From: JAGTVG01 sp964389805
Lineage (GTDB): Bacteria; Bacteroidota; Bacteroidia; Cytophagales; Cyclobacteriaceae
Direction: 5' to 3'
Length of the DNA: 42,637 nucleotides
Assembly: GCA_964389805.1 (NCBI GenBank)
Contig: CAYMFU010000122.1
Coordinates: forward strand, 1 to 42,637
The first letter of the stretch is position 1; every line of letters starts with the position of its first letter. Both the position numbers and the translations under genes were made by a program. Shown here one piece after another: positions 24,935-34,309 of the stretch. The notes beneath the pieces are model-generated. The model ran no database searches, was not told where the DNA came from, and saw only the letters and a list, made by a program, of their open reading frames with translations.

Positions 24935-26485
24935 TTATTTAAAAGTGTCCTGGCTGTTTATTATCTCTACGGACTTGACATTTAATTTGTATGCTGCTAC
25001 CTCTTCATCTTCCTTAAGTATGTTTTCGGAAAGCCCTTCTCTCACTAAGTTTGAATAGCTCATTGGAGATGGTTTATTTTTAAGGAGATTTTCGGAAAGA
25101 GCCCCAGTTTCACTGTCGTCAGTAATTATACAGACATACATATTCTCAACCTGGAAATATCTCCTGGCTGCTTCATTTACATCTTCAACCGTCAGATTAG
25201 CTAGTAATTCATCCAATTCGCCAATATAGTTTGCTCTTCCGTAGAAATGAGAATCCATCAGGAAGCCAAGTTCTTTTTCGGTAGTCTGGACAAATAGTTT
25301 TATATAACTCCTGAGAAATTGCCTGGTCAGCTCGAAATCTTCTTTAGAAATGCCATTTTTAGCCAGCATATCAATTTCACGGATAGCCATCCTCAGGGCA
25401 AAAGGAGCGTGGCCTACGTCAATACTTCCCAGTTCCTCGTATTGTGCCTTTAACTGAACACCTATTTGAACCGGCCGTATCCACAAGGAGAAGTAGTTGT
25501 TGTTTCTCGGAACGTGTGCGAGGGGTAACTGAACACGACCCCCATTTTCATACCATTCGATATAGGTATAATCGCCGTAATTCATAGACCTGGTTCGCCG
25601 GATCTTTTCATAAAGCTGCCCGTAGGACTTTCTATGCTCACCCAACCATGAATTTGCCACCATCAATGCGGCAAAGTCATCATCAGCCCTGGTCAGATTT
25701 AGTGGATAACCAGCGTAGATTGCGGATCCTAGAGCACTTTCCATTTCAATGATCTCAACCTGCAGTCCCTCAGGCATGCTGATCTCAGGAGCATTCGGTA
25801 TTGAAACCTGAAGAGCAGGTAATTGTGCCTTATCTAATATTAGCCTGTTCTTAAAATCCTCACTATAATTTCCGGCAATACCAATTAACAGGTTGTCTTT
25901 TGTAAAATATTTACTATAAAATTCCCTGGCATCTTCCAGCGTAATGCCGCTAACACCCGATGAAGTCCCCATGATCATATGCTGATAGGACGTTCCCCTG
26001 AAAAGCAGGTCTTCAAGAGCCATCTTACTGTATTCCTCATCTGAAGAAGCTTTGATAATCTGATCAACGTAATTTTGCTGATTGGATTTAATCCTGTTAA
26101 AGTCATTATCATCAAAAGCAGGTGTATATAGCAATCCTTTGGCTATGTCATAGAATGAGTCTAAGAAATCGCGATGGACTTCGAAAGTGAATACAGTAAC
26201 CTCTTTATCAACAGAGGCATAATAGGAAGCTGCCATAGGATATAAGAGATCATCGATCTCGCTTTTTGAGTATTGTGCAGAACCTCCATCTGATATCAGA
26301 CTGGCAGTGAGCATACTCAACCCCTCTTTTCCTTCAGGATCCATCATTGATCCGACATTGAACATATATTTAATAACGACCTTGTTGGAAGTACTCTTTT
26401 TGAGTTCGATAAGATCATGTGCTATTGTCTGATTTAAGAAAATACCAGACAAGATTAATAAAATTGTAATTTTCACAGTTCTCAT
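24935..26485 (-). CDS. M16 family peptidase-like protein, non-catalytic partner
   Basis: 516 aa. Signal peptide at residues 1-22 (cleavage near TIAH). The two M16 half-domains are present, but the N-terminal zinc motif HxxEH is absent: the region where it would lie reads GLSMLTASLISDGGS. The C-terminal half keeps the conserved RRTRSMNYGDYTY segment that supplies Arg/Tyr substrate contacts in inactive subunits. It therefore most likely forms a heterodimer with the catalytic M16 protein encoded just upstream, as mitochondrial processing peptidase-like pairs do. It overlaps the catalytic gene by 4 bp (ATGA), indicating translational coupling and equal dosage. It is the last gene before the terminator. 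Confidence 0.9.
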   Translation of the reverse strand: MRTVKITILLILSGIFLNQTIAHDLIELKKSTSNKVVIKYMFNVGSMMDPEGKEGLSMLTASLISDGGSAQYSKSEIDDLLYPMAASYYASVDKEVTVFTFEVHRDFLDSFYDIAKGLLYTPAFDDNDFNRIKSNQQNYVDQIIKASSDEEYSKMALEDLLFRGTSYQHMIMGTSSGVSGITLEDAREFYSKYFTKDNLLIGIAGNYSEDFKNRLILDKAQLPALQVSIPNAPEISMPEGLQVEIIEMESALGSAIYAGYPLNLTRADDDFAALMVANSWLGEHRKSYGQLYEKIRRTRSMNYGDYTYIEWYENGGRVQLPLAHVPRNNNYFSLWIRPVQIGVQLKAQYEELGSIDVGHAPFALRMAIREIDMLAKNGISKEDFELTRQFLRSYIKLFVQTTEKELGFLMDSHFYGRANYIGELDELLANLTVEDVNEAARRYFQVENMYVCIITDDSETGALSENLLKNKPSPMSYSNLVREGLSENILKEDEEVAAYKLNVKSVEIINSQDTFK

Positions 26486-27837
26486 AATACACCTCCTTCT
26501 TCTTCAGGTGAAATTGTTGATATGGTTAAATGTTCGGGAATAAAATACTTTTTAGCTGTTTCCTGAAGATCTTGAACGCTTATGGTTTCAATCAGGTTGA
26601 AGAACCTCCCAAATGCCTCAGGATCGCCAGTAGCCCAGATTGAGTAGGATAATACTTCAGCGATAGATGTGGAACTGTCTAACCCTGTGGCGAAGTCATA
26701 TTTTACATGGGACTTGGTATCACTTAGTACTTTTGGATCTACACCATTATCGATCAGGCCCTGGATCGATTTTATGACCTCATCCTTTATTAATTGCATA
26801 TCCTCAGGATTGTGAAGGGAGGATCGTACAGAAAACAAGTAAGGATCTCTCGTGAACATAGCGCCACCACCCAAATATCTGCATTTTCTTTCTTCAATCA
26901 CCAGTTTTTTATATAAGTCCGATTTCTGACTGAAAAGGATCTGTGAAATAACAGAAAGAGATGCCGATTCTTTGCTGTCAGGGTTAAAGGCAGGTGATTT
27001 ATAATTCAGTGAGATATAAGGAGGAAAATTAGCATTTTGAATATGTGCAAACCTGGTTTCAGTTTGTTCAGGTTCTACAGGGATCTCTGGATCATATGAT
27101 CCTCTTTCCCATTCGCCAAAATATCTTTCTGCCAAGCCGTTGACCAGGTCTGCTGTAACGTCACCAACTACCAGGATAGTTGAGTACTCGGGCCGGTAAA
27201 ACCGGTCGAAAAACAGCAATGAATATTCATATTGATTTGGCATATCAACTACATCATCCCAGAATCCCATGGTCGTATGCTTATACGTATGGTTATCAAA
27301 TGCGACATCCACCGTCTTCTCGCTCAGTTGCATCATTGGACTTGCATAGTTCTTTGTATATTCTCCCTTTACCGCTCCGGCTTCAGTTTTAAACCCATGC
27401 ACGGAATAGTTCAGGTTCTGAAACCTGTCGGCTTCCATCTCAAACATTTTATCCAGCATTTCAGCGTTGCCTGTCATGTGATATACCGTACGATCCAGCC
27501 AGGTATTGGCATTTGCTGCAGCCCCAATTGATTTAAGTTCTTCGTTATAAACGTCTGTAGGATATTTATCAGTCCCCCTGAACATCATATGCTCAAAGAA
27601 GTGCGCAAATCCTGTTTTGCCTTGTTCTACTTCCTCACGGGAACCGGCCCGGACTATGATGTAGAAAGAAGCGATACCCGGACTTTCATAAGGAACTGTA
27701 ACTACGTTTAGCCCATTTGGAAGGGCTTTTTGATAGACCGTATATGGGAATACACCGTCATCCTGGCCTCCATCCTTTTCACCCGGGGCACAAGCCAAAG
27801 TCAGGAGGATAAGGGGCAAGATCTTTAAAATCTTCAT
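26482..27837 (-). CDS. M16 family zinc metallopeptidase, catalytic subunit, lipoprotein
   Basis: 451 aa from the ATG at 27835-27837. The longer frame from 27906 adds 23 residues that would bury the lipoprotein signal MKILKILPLILLTLA|CAPG (Cys16). The inverted zinc motif is H79-F-F-E82-H83, and the third ligand is Glu159 in the TEAGAVKGE segment, 76 residues later as expected. R/GDVTADLVNGLAERYFGEW marks the second half-domain. The family degrades unstructured peptides inside a closed chamber. Anchoring suggests work in the periplasm on material delivered by the TonB receptor encoded upstream (86 bp). It overlaps its partner gene by 4 bp. Confidence 0.92.
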   Translation of the reverse strand: MKILKILPLILLTLACAPGEKDGGQDDGVFPYTVYQKALPNGLNVVTVPYESPGIASFYIIVRAGSREEVEQGKTGFAHFFEHMMFRGTDKYPTDVYNEELKSIGAAANANTWLDRTVYHMTGNAEMLDKMFEMEADRFQNLNYSVHGFKTEAGAVKGEYTKNYASPMMQLSEKTVDVAFDNHTYKHTTMGFWDDVVDMPNQYEYSLLFFDRFYRPEYSTILVVGDVTADLVNGLAERYFGEWERGSYDPEIPVEPEQTETRFAHIQNANFPPYISLNYKSPAFNPDSKESASLSVISQILFSQKSDLYKKLVIEERKCRYLGGGAMFTRDPYLFSVRSSLHNPEDMQLIKDEVIKSIQGLIDNGVDPKVLSDTKSHVKYDFATGLDSSTSIAEVLSYSIWATGDPEAFGRFFNLIETISVQDLQETAKKYFIPEHLTISTISPEEEGGVL

Positions 27838-27923
27838 ATATAATTTATTTAAATGTTCAAAAAACAGGTGCAAATTTAAGCTAATCATTATCGATTCTGA
27901 AATCATTTAATAATTATGATTTT

Positions 27924-30311
27924 TTATTTGGATTTAGTGATTTTGAAGGGGAATACTAGTGAAAAGCTTACATTACGGCCTTGTTCTGGAAGGTTTAACC
28001 AGCGATAACGGCTTAAATGGTTCATATATCTTGTATCCAATAGGTTTTGAATATTAAATAAAAAGTTAATTTGCTGCCGCCTGATATGGAATTCCGTGCC
28101 AAGACCAAAGTTTAGTAAAACATAGCCATCTGTAGGGTTTTCATTTCTGTCAACCCGGTTTTGAGCGGCCGTAAATCTTGTTCCAAAGTTTATAAAGCTA
28201 TTCCTTATAACATTTGTTGATTCTGGAATTTTGTATTCGATTCCTATTAGGGTAGAGAAGGGGGGTGTGAAGGGTAGTGGCAGCTCTGTCTCAAGGTTAA
28301 CGTTGGCGACATATTCTGATACAAGTTCCAGGTGAAGGTTCTCTATCAAATGGTAATCCATGGATAGCTCACCTCCAATAAAAATGGCATCATCCTGGGT
28401 GTATTGAAATATCTGCCCTCCTCCAGGAAGCTCCGAGAACTCAGCCGATGGCTTCAGGTATATATAGTTTTTATACAGGTTCAGGAAAGGAGTGATGTTA
28501 AAAAGAAATCGATCAAGGTGATATGAGAAACTCAGATCAAACTGCCAGCCTCTTTCGGCATCGAGGCTTGGATCACCTCTTTCATGCCGAAAAGTACCAT
28601 GATGAATGCCATTAACTGATAATTCATTGGGTGTTGGAATCCTATAGCTCGAACCAACATTAAATTTGAGGTTAAGATTATGGTTCGGATAATATGAAAT
28701 TCCAATCCCGCCTGAAAAATTGAAAAAATCCCGGTCGACTGCTGGATTTCTTAAAACAGAATCAAGCGGATTTCCGGAAAAGTCAGGTTCATAGTGTTCA
28801 TCAATATTCACCTTTGCATAATCCATCCGTATACCGTAGTTGATAGTAATTACTTCTCCGGGAGATCTTTGTTCGTGAAAAAATCCTCCAATGGCATTTT
28901 GAATGTATGCAGGAAGTAGAAATTCAAATCCTTCGAATTTGTTTACCTGATACTGATATTGTATTCCGAATATCCGGTTAGCCTTTTCATGGATGGCCTG
29001 ATTGTATCTTATGTTGGCCGTGTATGTCTGTAGATTTAAACCTAAAGCCAGATTATTTTCCTCTACGGGTTCGAACCCGTGGGCATGAGGTTCACCTTCC
29101 TCTCTACGGTCATTGTTCTGGTAGCCTAAATTTACTTCCAGCCAATTTCCTCCAAAAAGAATATTGGAATTACTAATGATCTTAAAATGGTTGATGTTCT
29201 GTCTGGGAAAATCAATATTCCTTGGATCCCCATCATCTTCCAGGTTGTATAACCTGGGAATGCCCACTGCTCCGGGGAATATACCAGCAAGCTGGTTGTA
29301 ATTACTAATGGTAATGGTTGAATATCCCCAGTTTTTCTTAATTCCAATCATGCCACTAATATTCCTTTCCTTTCCCGCAGTATTTTTAAGACGGTTATTA
29401 TATAATGGAAGAATATATCCGTTATAATAAAAATTGTCAGCCGGTACGCGGTAGTCTCCAAAATCCTGAGTTGAAAACCTGGCCTGATAAACCAGGCCTC
29501 CGGCATTGCCTTTGAGCATGGTACTTGTTCCTATCAGGTGGTTGTTGCTTTTGTATATTCCTGTAATTTGCCCTTCCAGGGTACCTTCTCCAGCCAGATA
29601 CGGATTATTGATGATAATTACACCCCCCATTCCATCTGAGCCGTGTTGTAAAGAGGCCGGCCCTTTCACAATTTCTATTTGTTCCGGATCGAATTGATCT
29701 ATCTCAAGTCCATGATCAGCCCCCCATTGCTGATCTTCCTGTTTTATTCCCCGGTCGGTTACAATTACCCGGTTGAAACTTAATCCCCTTATCACCGGTT
29801 TGGCAATGCTTACTCCTGTACTAATGGCATTAATTCCAGGTAGCTGTTGAAGTGAACTCATTAATGTACCACCCGGATTCTTTTTAAGGAATTCCTCAGA
29901 TATGGTTTGAGTTGTTAGAGATTGTTCTACCTGGCCGGTTTTAAAAGGATCACTTTCAATGACAATTTCCATTAATTCAAGAGAGGAGGGGATCATATAA
30001 AAGTTAAATTCCTGAATATCCTTTGTCAGGTTGACGTATTGATACAGACTATGAAAGCCAATGAATTTAATATGTATATGGTATCTTGCTGACTTTAGAT
30101 TACTAAATTTAAAATAACCATCGGCGTCGGTAATGGTTCCTTTGACCAATTCATGAATGTATACCTCGGCCCCAGGTAAGGGTTCCCTGGTCTCTTCATC
30201 ATAAACTCTTCCACCCAGAGTAAACCTTTTTGTTTGAGATAATGCACTATATGGCTTAAAATCAACCAGAAATATTAAGATACCGGCAAATATGATTATG
30301 AATTTCTGCAA
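27924..30311 (-). CDS. TonB-dependent outer-membrane receptor, first gene of the M16 operon
   Basis: 795 aa. Signal peptide to about residue 25 (SALSQ); CarboxypepD_reg-like domain at 30-115; plug at about 125-235 (PVIRGLSFNRVIVTDRGIKQ, WGADHGLEIDQFDPEQIEIV, KGPASLQHGSDGMGGVI); barrel to the C-terminal KITKSK. A plug of this type and a His-containing extracellular loop (EPHAHGFEP, about 408-416) recall ZnuD-like and related metal or protein-cargo receptors. The only possible start is the TTG at 30309-30311, because TAG lies two codons upstream and later starts would lose the signal peptide. Unlike the receptor at 20475 it has no STN domain, so it does not signal to an ECF factor. Confidence 0.92.
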   Translation of the reverse strand: MQKFIIIFAGILIFLVDFKPYSALSQTKRFTLGGRVYDEETREPLPGAEVYIHELVKGTITDADGYFKFSNLKSARYHIHIKFIGFHSLYQYVNLTKDIQEFNFYMIPSSLELMEIVIESDPFKTGQVEQSLTTQTISEEFLKKNPGGTLMSSLQQLPGINAISTGVSIAKPVIRGLSFNRVIVTDRGIKQEDQQWGADHGLEIDQFDPEQIEIVKGPASLQHGSDGMGGVIIINNPYLAGEGTLEGQITGIYKSNNHLIGTSTMLKGNAGGLVYQARFSTQDFGDYRVPADNFYYNGYILPLYNNRLKNTAGKERNISGMIGIKKNWGYSTITISNYNQLAGIFPGAVGIPRLYNLEDDGDPRNIDFPRQNINHFKIISNSNILFGGNWLEVNLGYQNNDRREEGEPHAHGFEPVEENNLALGLNLQTYTANIRYNQAIHEKANRIFGIQYQYQVNKFEGFEFLLPAYIQNAIGGFFHEQRSPGEVITINYGIRMDYAKVNIDEHYEPDFSGNPLDSVLRNPAVDRDFFNFSGGIGISYYPNHNLNLKFNVGSSYRIPTPNELSVNGIHHGTFRHERGDPSLDAERGWQFDLSFSYHLDRFLFNITPFLNLYKNYIYLKPSAEFSELPGGGQIFQYTQDDAIFIGGELSMDYHLIENLHLELVSEYVANVNLETELPLPFTPPFSTLIGIEYKIPESTNVIRNSFINFGTRFTAAQNRVDRNENPTDGYVLLNFGLGTEFHIRRQQINFLFNIQNLLDTRYMNHLSRYRWLNLPEQGRNVSFSLVFPFKITKSK

Positions 30312-30362
30312 TTGCTAAACTTTCAACAATATGGTATTAATTTGTTTTATGCAACACTGATG

Positions 30363-30370
30363 CAAAAATA
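30363..30370 (-). promoter_or_regulatory. Candidate -7 element for the TonB/M16 operon
   Basis: On the minus strand TATTTTTG is an exact TAnnTTTG. It lies about 50 bases before the TTG start of the receptor. A TTTG at -33 is not evident; the region there is simply AT-rich. Confidence 0.45.
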
Positions 30371-30492
30371 TAATAGTTTTTATAAAAATATCTTTTATAT
30401 TCTTTGTAATAATTGTTGATATACCTTTAACAACAAACAATTCATGGTACAGATCAATTCGTTTGATGATCGTCTATACCTATTATAAAACA

Positions 30493-30522
30493 TTTGATTT
30501 TTCATTAGAAATCATATATTTA
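30493..30522 (+). promoter_or_regulatory. Candidate promoter of the MacB/FtsX-type permease gene
   Basis: TTTG (30493-30496), an 18-bp spacer, and TATATTTA (30515-30522) match seven of eight positions of the TAnnTTTG element. The ATG is at 30549, so the leader would be about 20 bases. It is divergent from the receptor promoter. Confidence 0.42.
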
Positions 30523-30548
30523 CAATGGTTTACAAGTAAACATATCCA

Positions 30549-32960
30549 ATGCTTAAACAATACCTTCTAATCGCTTTACGCATTATGTGGAGGAATAAAA
30601 CATTTGCCTTCATAAATCTGCTCAGCTTATCAACCGGGATCACGTTTTGCCTCTTGATTTTTACTTTCATAAATAAGGAAACCTCACATGATAATTTTCA
30701 TGTGAACAGGGATCGGATCTTCCGGATTGTTAATCATTATTCAGATCTGGAAGGGGGCACCGAAAAATCAGCTTTACAGGACCATAAGTTTGTTGAGATC
30801 TTCAGTGAGAGCATTCCTTCTCTGGTTAGGGCAGCTGCCTTTCAGAAAGCAGGAGCATGGGTCAGGCGGGATGAGAAGATTTTTTATGAAGATCTTGCTT
30901 TCGCTGATTCAGCTTTTCTTGAGTTGTTCAAATTTCCAGTTCTTGCAGGTGATCCCAAAACGGCTTTATACGATCCTCAAAGTGCGGTAATCGTAAGGGA
31001 GGTCGCTGACAGGTTCTTTGACGTAGAAGATGGAAACTATCAAAAGGTCCTGGGTGAAATGCTTACTTTGCCAAAAGGGGAGGAACGGCTTTTCAAAGTT
31101 ACGGCGGTATTGGAAACACTTCCTAAAAACTCCAGTTTACAATTCGGTATCCTTACTCCATATAAAAACAACGAGCCATATCCCGAAAGCAACAATTTTT
31201 TCGGTAATTGTTCTGTTTATATAGAGCTTGAGTCCCAACAGGACAAGGCGGGTGCTAATGAGGCTGCCAACAGCCTGATTGAAATACATCTTGCCGAGAA
31301 GTTTGAAATGGCCCGGCGATTTTTTGATGGAGATGAGGAATTGTTTTTTGAATTTATCCTGCAACCTTTAACAGATATATACCTGAACGAGGAGATCTGG
31401 AATGCATATGAAGAACATGGAAACGTCAAATATGCCTATGTGCTTTCATCCATTGCTGTTTTGGTACTGCTGGTTTCATGCATCAATTATATCATGTTAA
31501 CGACCGGCCGGACGATACAACGTCTCAGGGAAGTGGGAATGAGAAAAGTACTCGGGGGTACTACCCGTCATGTGATCAATCAGTTCCTTAGTGAAGCGTT
31601 CCTGAACTCCATTTTATCTCTCTTGTTCGCCATTGTCTTATCTGGTCTGTTCTTGCCTGTATTCAATCAATTGAGTGAACGTGAACTTACCCTGTATCTG
31701 TTAGACAGGAATATGATCCTGTTCATTCTGATTTTGATCTTTATGATAAGTCTTCTAATTGGAATAGCACCGGCAATCAATATCAACAAGATGAATCCCC
31801 AGGATATCTTTCAAAGCAGGATCAGGTACAAAGGTGGAAAGTATTCCAGTCTCTTCGTTGTTGCTCAGTATACGATGACCATCGGCTTGATCATTTCCAC
31901 CTTCATTATAATCAGGCAACTGAACTTCCTGAGGGAAAAAGAAACAGGATTTAACCGGGATCAAGTGGTTGTCATCAGTTTACCTGATGATTTTAGCTCG
32001 AATGAGATAAGCACCCTCAAGCAGTCCCTGGTTTCCCGCGCAAATATAGAATATACGACGGGCAGTGATCGAAATTTTGTTTCGGGCAGCAGTTCAAACA
32101 TCATGAAACGGGAAGATCAACAGACGGTCATAGTCAGGTTTTTGAGGATTGATCCGGATTATATCGAAACCCTTGAGATCCCCTTGATAATGGGGAGGAA
32201 TTTATCCTGGGAAGCAGCTGCAGATACTTTTAATTCTGTCTTAGTTAATGAAAAATTTTTGCGGGAGATGCTCTGGGATGACCCTCTTGGGATGAAAGTA
32301 CCGGAAAATGAAGATGATTCAGAAAATCCGACCGTTGTAGGGGTCGTTCAGGATTTTCATTTTGATAGTATGGAAGATGAGATCATGCCACTGGTAATGC
32401 ATATGAATCCACATCGCAATAGTATCTGGAGCTTGTTTGTTCGAATAAATGCAGGCAACATACCTGGTTCTTTAGAAGATATAAATGCTGCATGGAAGGA
32501 AATAGCACCAGACAGGCCTTTGAATTATACTTTTCTTGATGAAAGTCTTGATAAACAATACGATAATGAAGAACGATGGGGCAAGATAGTTGGTTTTGGA
32601 TCGGGCTTCAGCATTCTTATTTCCTCCCTTGGACTGCTGGGATTGACTTTACTGATTGTAACAAGAAGAACCAAGGAGATTGGTATCCGAAAGGTGAATG
32701 GAGCAAATTATAGCGATATCTTATTCCTGATCTTCAAATCCTTTGTGGCCTGGATCTTTATTGGCCTGATTCTGGCTACGCCGATCAGCTGGTATGCGAT
32801 GCAGCAATGGCTCCAGAATTTTGCCTATAAAACAAGCATCAGTGTATGGGCATTTTTACTTTCTGGTATCATAGCGCTGGTTGTAGCATTTTTAACTGTG
32901 GGATGGCATACTTATAAAGCGGCTACGAGAAATCCTGTGGAAGCTCTAAGGTATGAATAA
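30549..32960 (+). CDS. ABC transporter permease, MacB/FtsX family (two FtsX domains)
   Basis: 803 aa. TM helix 1 at about residues 20-40 is followed by a periplasmic MacB_PCD-like domain (about 45-290). A cluster of three helices and a fourth (about 292-445) follows, then a second periplasmic domain, and a final three-helix FtsX domain (about 675-795) with TRRTKEIGIRKVNGAN and the terminal motif RNPVEALRYE. This 8-TM layout is common in Bacteroidota and is used for mechanical lipoprotein, peptide or antibiotic efflux. No ATP-binding protein is encoded beside it, so an unlinked ATPase must pair with it. It diverges from the TonB/M16 operon across 237 bp; a functional link is speculation. Confidence 0.92.
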   Translation: MLKQYLLIALRIMWRNKTFAFINLLSLSTGITFCLLIFTFINKETSHDNFHVNRDRIFRIVNHYSDLEGGTEKSALQDHKFVEIFSESIPSLVRAAAFQKAGAWVRRDEKIFYEDLAFADSAFLELFKFPVLAGDPKTALYDPQSAVIVREVADRFFDVEDGNYQKVLGEMLTLPKGEERLFKVTAVLETLPKNSSLQFGILTPYKNNEPYPESNNFFGNCSVYIELESQQDKAGANEAANSLIEIHLAEKFEMARRFFDGDEELFFEFILQPLTDIYLNEEIWNAYEEHGNVKYAYVLSSIAVLVLLVSCINYIMLTTGRTIQRLREVGMRKVLGGTTRHVINQFLSEAFLNSILSLLFAIVLSGLFLPVFNQLSERELTLYLLDRNMILFILILIFMISLLIGIAPAININKMNPQDIFQSRIRYKGGKYSSLFVVAQYTMTIGLIISTFIIIRQLNFLREKETGFNRDQVVVISLPDDFSSNEISTLKQSLVSRANIEYTTGSDRNFVSGSSSNIMKREDQQTVIVRFLRIDPDYIETLEIPLIMGRNLSWEAAADTFNSVLVNEKFLREMLWDDPLGMKVPENEDDSENPTVVGVVQDFHFDSMEDEIMPLVMHMNPHRNSIWSLFVRINAGNIPGSLEDINAAWKEIAPDRPLNYTFLDESLDKQYDNEERWGKIVGFGSGFSILISSLGLLGLTLLIVTRRTKEIGIRKVNGANYSDILFLIFKSFVAWIFIGLILATPISWYAMQQWLQNFAYKTSISVWAFLLSGIIALVVAFLTVGWHTYKAATRNPVEALRYE

Positions 32961-33109
32961 CACTCTGGTAATGCATTTAGGATTTGAATGATAGACGTTT
33001 TTTGTGGTGTTGATTTAATAATGATTGATATCATTGCAGAACCTGGAATGACCAATTTAGAGGCAGCGGTAAAAGAGAAACAAGATTAATATAGGAATAA
33101 TAAATTGCC

Positions 33110-34027
33110 ATGCAAAAAAACCTACATACTCCCGACCAACTGAGAATTGAAAAAAAGACTTCTGAGACTGCTATGTTCGCAGCTATACATCGACACTTAG
33201 CATATAAGGAAGAAGATTCTCCCTTTCAGGGTCCAGATTATTTGGCCAAATTGTTTTTACCCGGCAAAGCAAAATTCTTTCTTTCTTTTAAATTTATGCG
33301 AAATCTGATTCGTAAAAAGCTGCATAAGGGAGTACCCGGTACCTACGAATATATGGCTGCCAGGACAACGCATTTTGACAACCTTTTCAGACAGGCTCTG
33401 ATTGAAAATATACCTCAGATCGTATTGCTGGGGGCTGGATATGATACACGTTCTATCCGATATAAAGATCATATTAAGGATACTAAGATATTTGAACTTG
33501 ATACTCCAATCATTCAGCAGAAGAAAAAAATAATAATAAATAAGTCTAAAATGACAGTACCACTTCAATTGACCTATGTGCCAATAGATTTCAACAAAGA
33601 AAGTATGAAAGACCTATTGCCAGAGGCTGGATATAATACTGCCTTGCAAACTGTTTTCTTGTGGGAAGGGGTGACCTATTATCTTACAGAAGGGGCCATA
33701 AGGGAAACACTTTCTTTTATTAATATTTTTTCTGGTCCTGCGTCCACTGTAGCTTTTGACTATTTTTTGAAGGGGGCAATATCAGGAGATGAAGAGCTAT
33801 ACGGGGCAAAGGAGATTAATAGAGAGGTCCAGAAATCCGGAGAACCTTTTCGATTTGGACTTGATGAAGGGCAAATCAATTCCTTTCTATCAGAAAATGG
33901 ATTTGAAATAATATCTCATTATTCTCCTGAAGAATTTGAAAAAGCCTATTTGTATGATGACCAGGGTGCGTTTTTTGGAAAAATGTATGGCTTTGCCTGT
34001 AATGTGATTGCCATTGTGAAGGCCTGA
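33110..34027 (+). CDS. Class I SAM methyltransferase of the leucine carboxyl methyltransferase (PPM1/TcmP) family
   Basis: 305 aa, soluble. The family signature is the SAM-binding loop LLGAGYDTRSIR (residues 106-117). The acidic ELDTP comes one strand later (about 128-132), and an Arg-containing N-terminal stretch (YMAARTTHFD, 81-90) supports binding. WEGVTYYL near 187 matches the region that precedes the catalytic pocket. Bacterial members methylate carboxyl or hydroxyl groups of small molecules such as polyketides; no such biosynthetic gene is nearby, so the substrate is unknown. It stands alone, 149 bp after the permease, and converges on copZ. Confidence 0.88.
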   Translation: MQKNLHTPDQLRIEKKTSETAMFAAIHRHLAYKEEDSPFQGPDYLAKLFLPGKAKFFLSFKFMRNLIRKKLHKGVPGTYEYMAARTTHFDNLFRQALIENIPQIVLLGAGYDTRSIRYKDHIKDTKIFELDTPIIQQKKKIIINKSKMTVPLQLTYVPIDFNKESMKDLLPEAGYNTALQTVFLWEGVTYYLTEGAIRETLSFINIFSGPASTVAFDYFLKGAISGDEELYGAKEINREVQKSGEPFRFGLDEGQINSFLSENGFEIISHYSPEEFEKAYLYDDQGAFFGKMYGFACNVIAIVKA

Positions 34028-34037
34028 AGGGGATTTA

Positions 34038-34062
34038 GTGAACTTTAAAGTCCTTAGTTCAC
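34038..34062. repeat. 7-bp inverted repeat between convergent genes
   Basis: GTGAACT (34038-34044) and AGTTCAC (34056-34062) are perfect complements around 11 bases, within the 38-bp gap between the methyltransferase and copZ stops. There is no T-tract, so it may be a weak bidirectional terminator or nothing. Confidence 0.3.
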
Positions 34063-34065
34063 CTA

Positions 34066-34308
34066 TTATGATCTTTTAAATAAACTACTAAGAATTCCAG
34101 ATTTCAATGGAGTGGCTTCATACCCGGCTTCATGGACCTTGTCTATTATCTCCTTTTCTGTCAGGTTATTTGATTTCACCTCCAGTATTTTGCGTTTGTC
34201 GTTCGTATCCACATTCCATTCTGCATCTTTCAACTCATTGAGAAATGGCGTAACGGAACTGATACATCCTCCACAATTAATATTTGTCTTGAACTTATAT
34301 GTTTTCAT
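34066..34308 (-). CDS. copZ: Heavy-metal-associated (HMA) domain protein, CopZ-like copper chaperone
   Basis: 80 aa, a single ferredoxin-like HMA domain. The metal site is C12-G-G-C15 (NINCGGCISS), the usual CxxC with an atypical Gly-Gly and without the preceding Met (MxCxxC becomes NxCxxC). The rest fits a beta-alpha-beta-beta-alpha-beta fold, with a short basic tail. It should pass Cu(I) to the ATPase encoded upstream. The gene starts 1 bp after the copA stop, so it is the second gene of that operon. The symbol is given by context and fold. Confidence 0.8.
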   Translation of the reverse strand: MKTYKFKTNINCGGCISSVTPFLNELKDAEWNVDTNDKRKILEVKSNNLTEKEIIDKVHEAGYEATPLKSGILSSLFKRS

Positions 34309-34309
34309 T

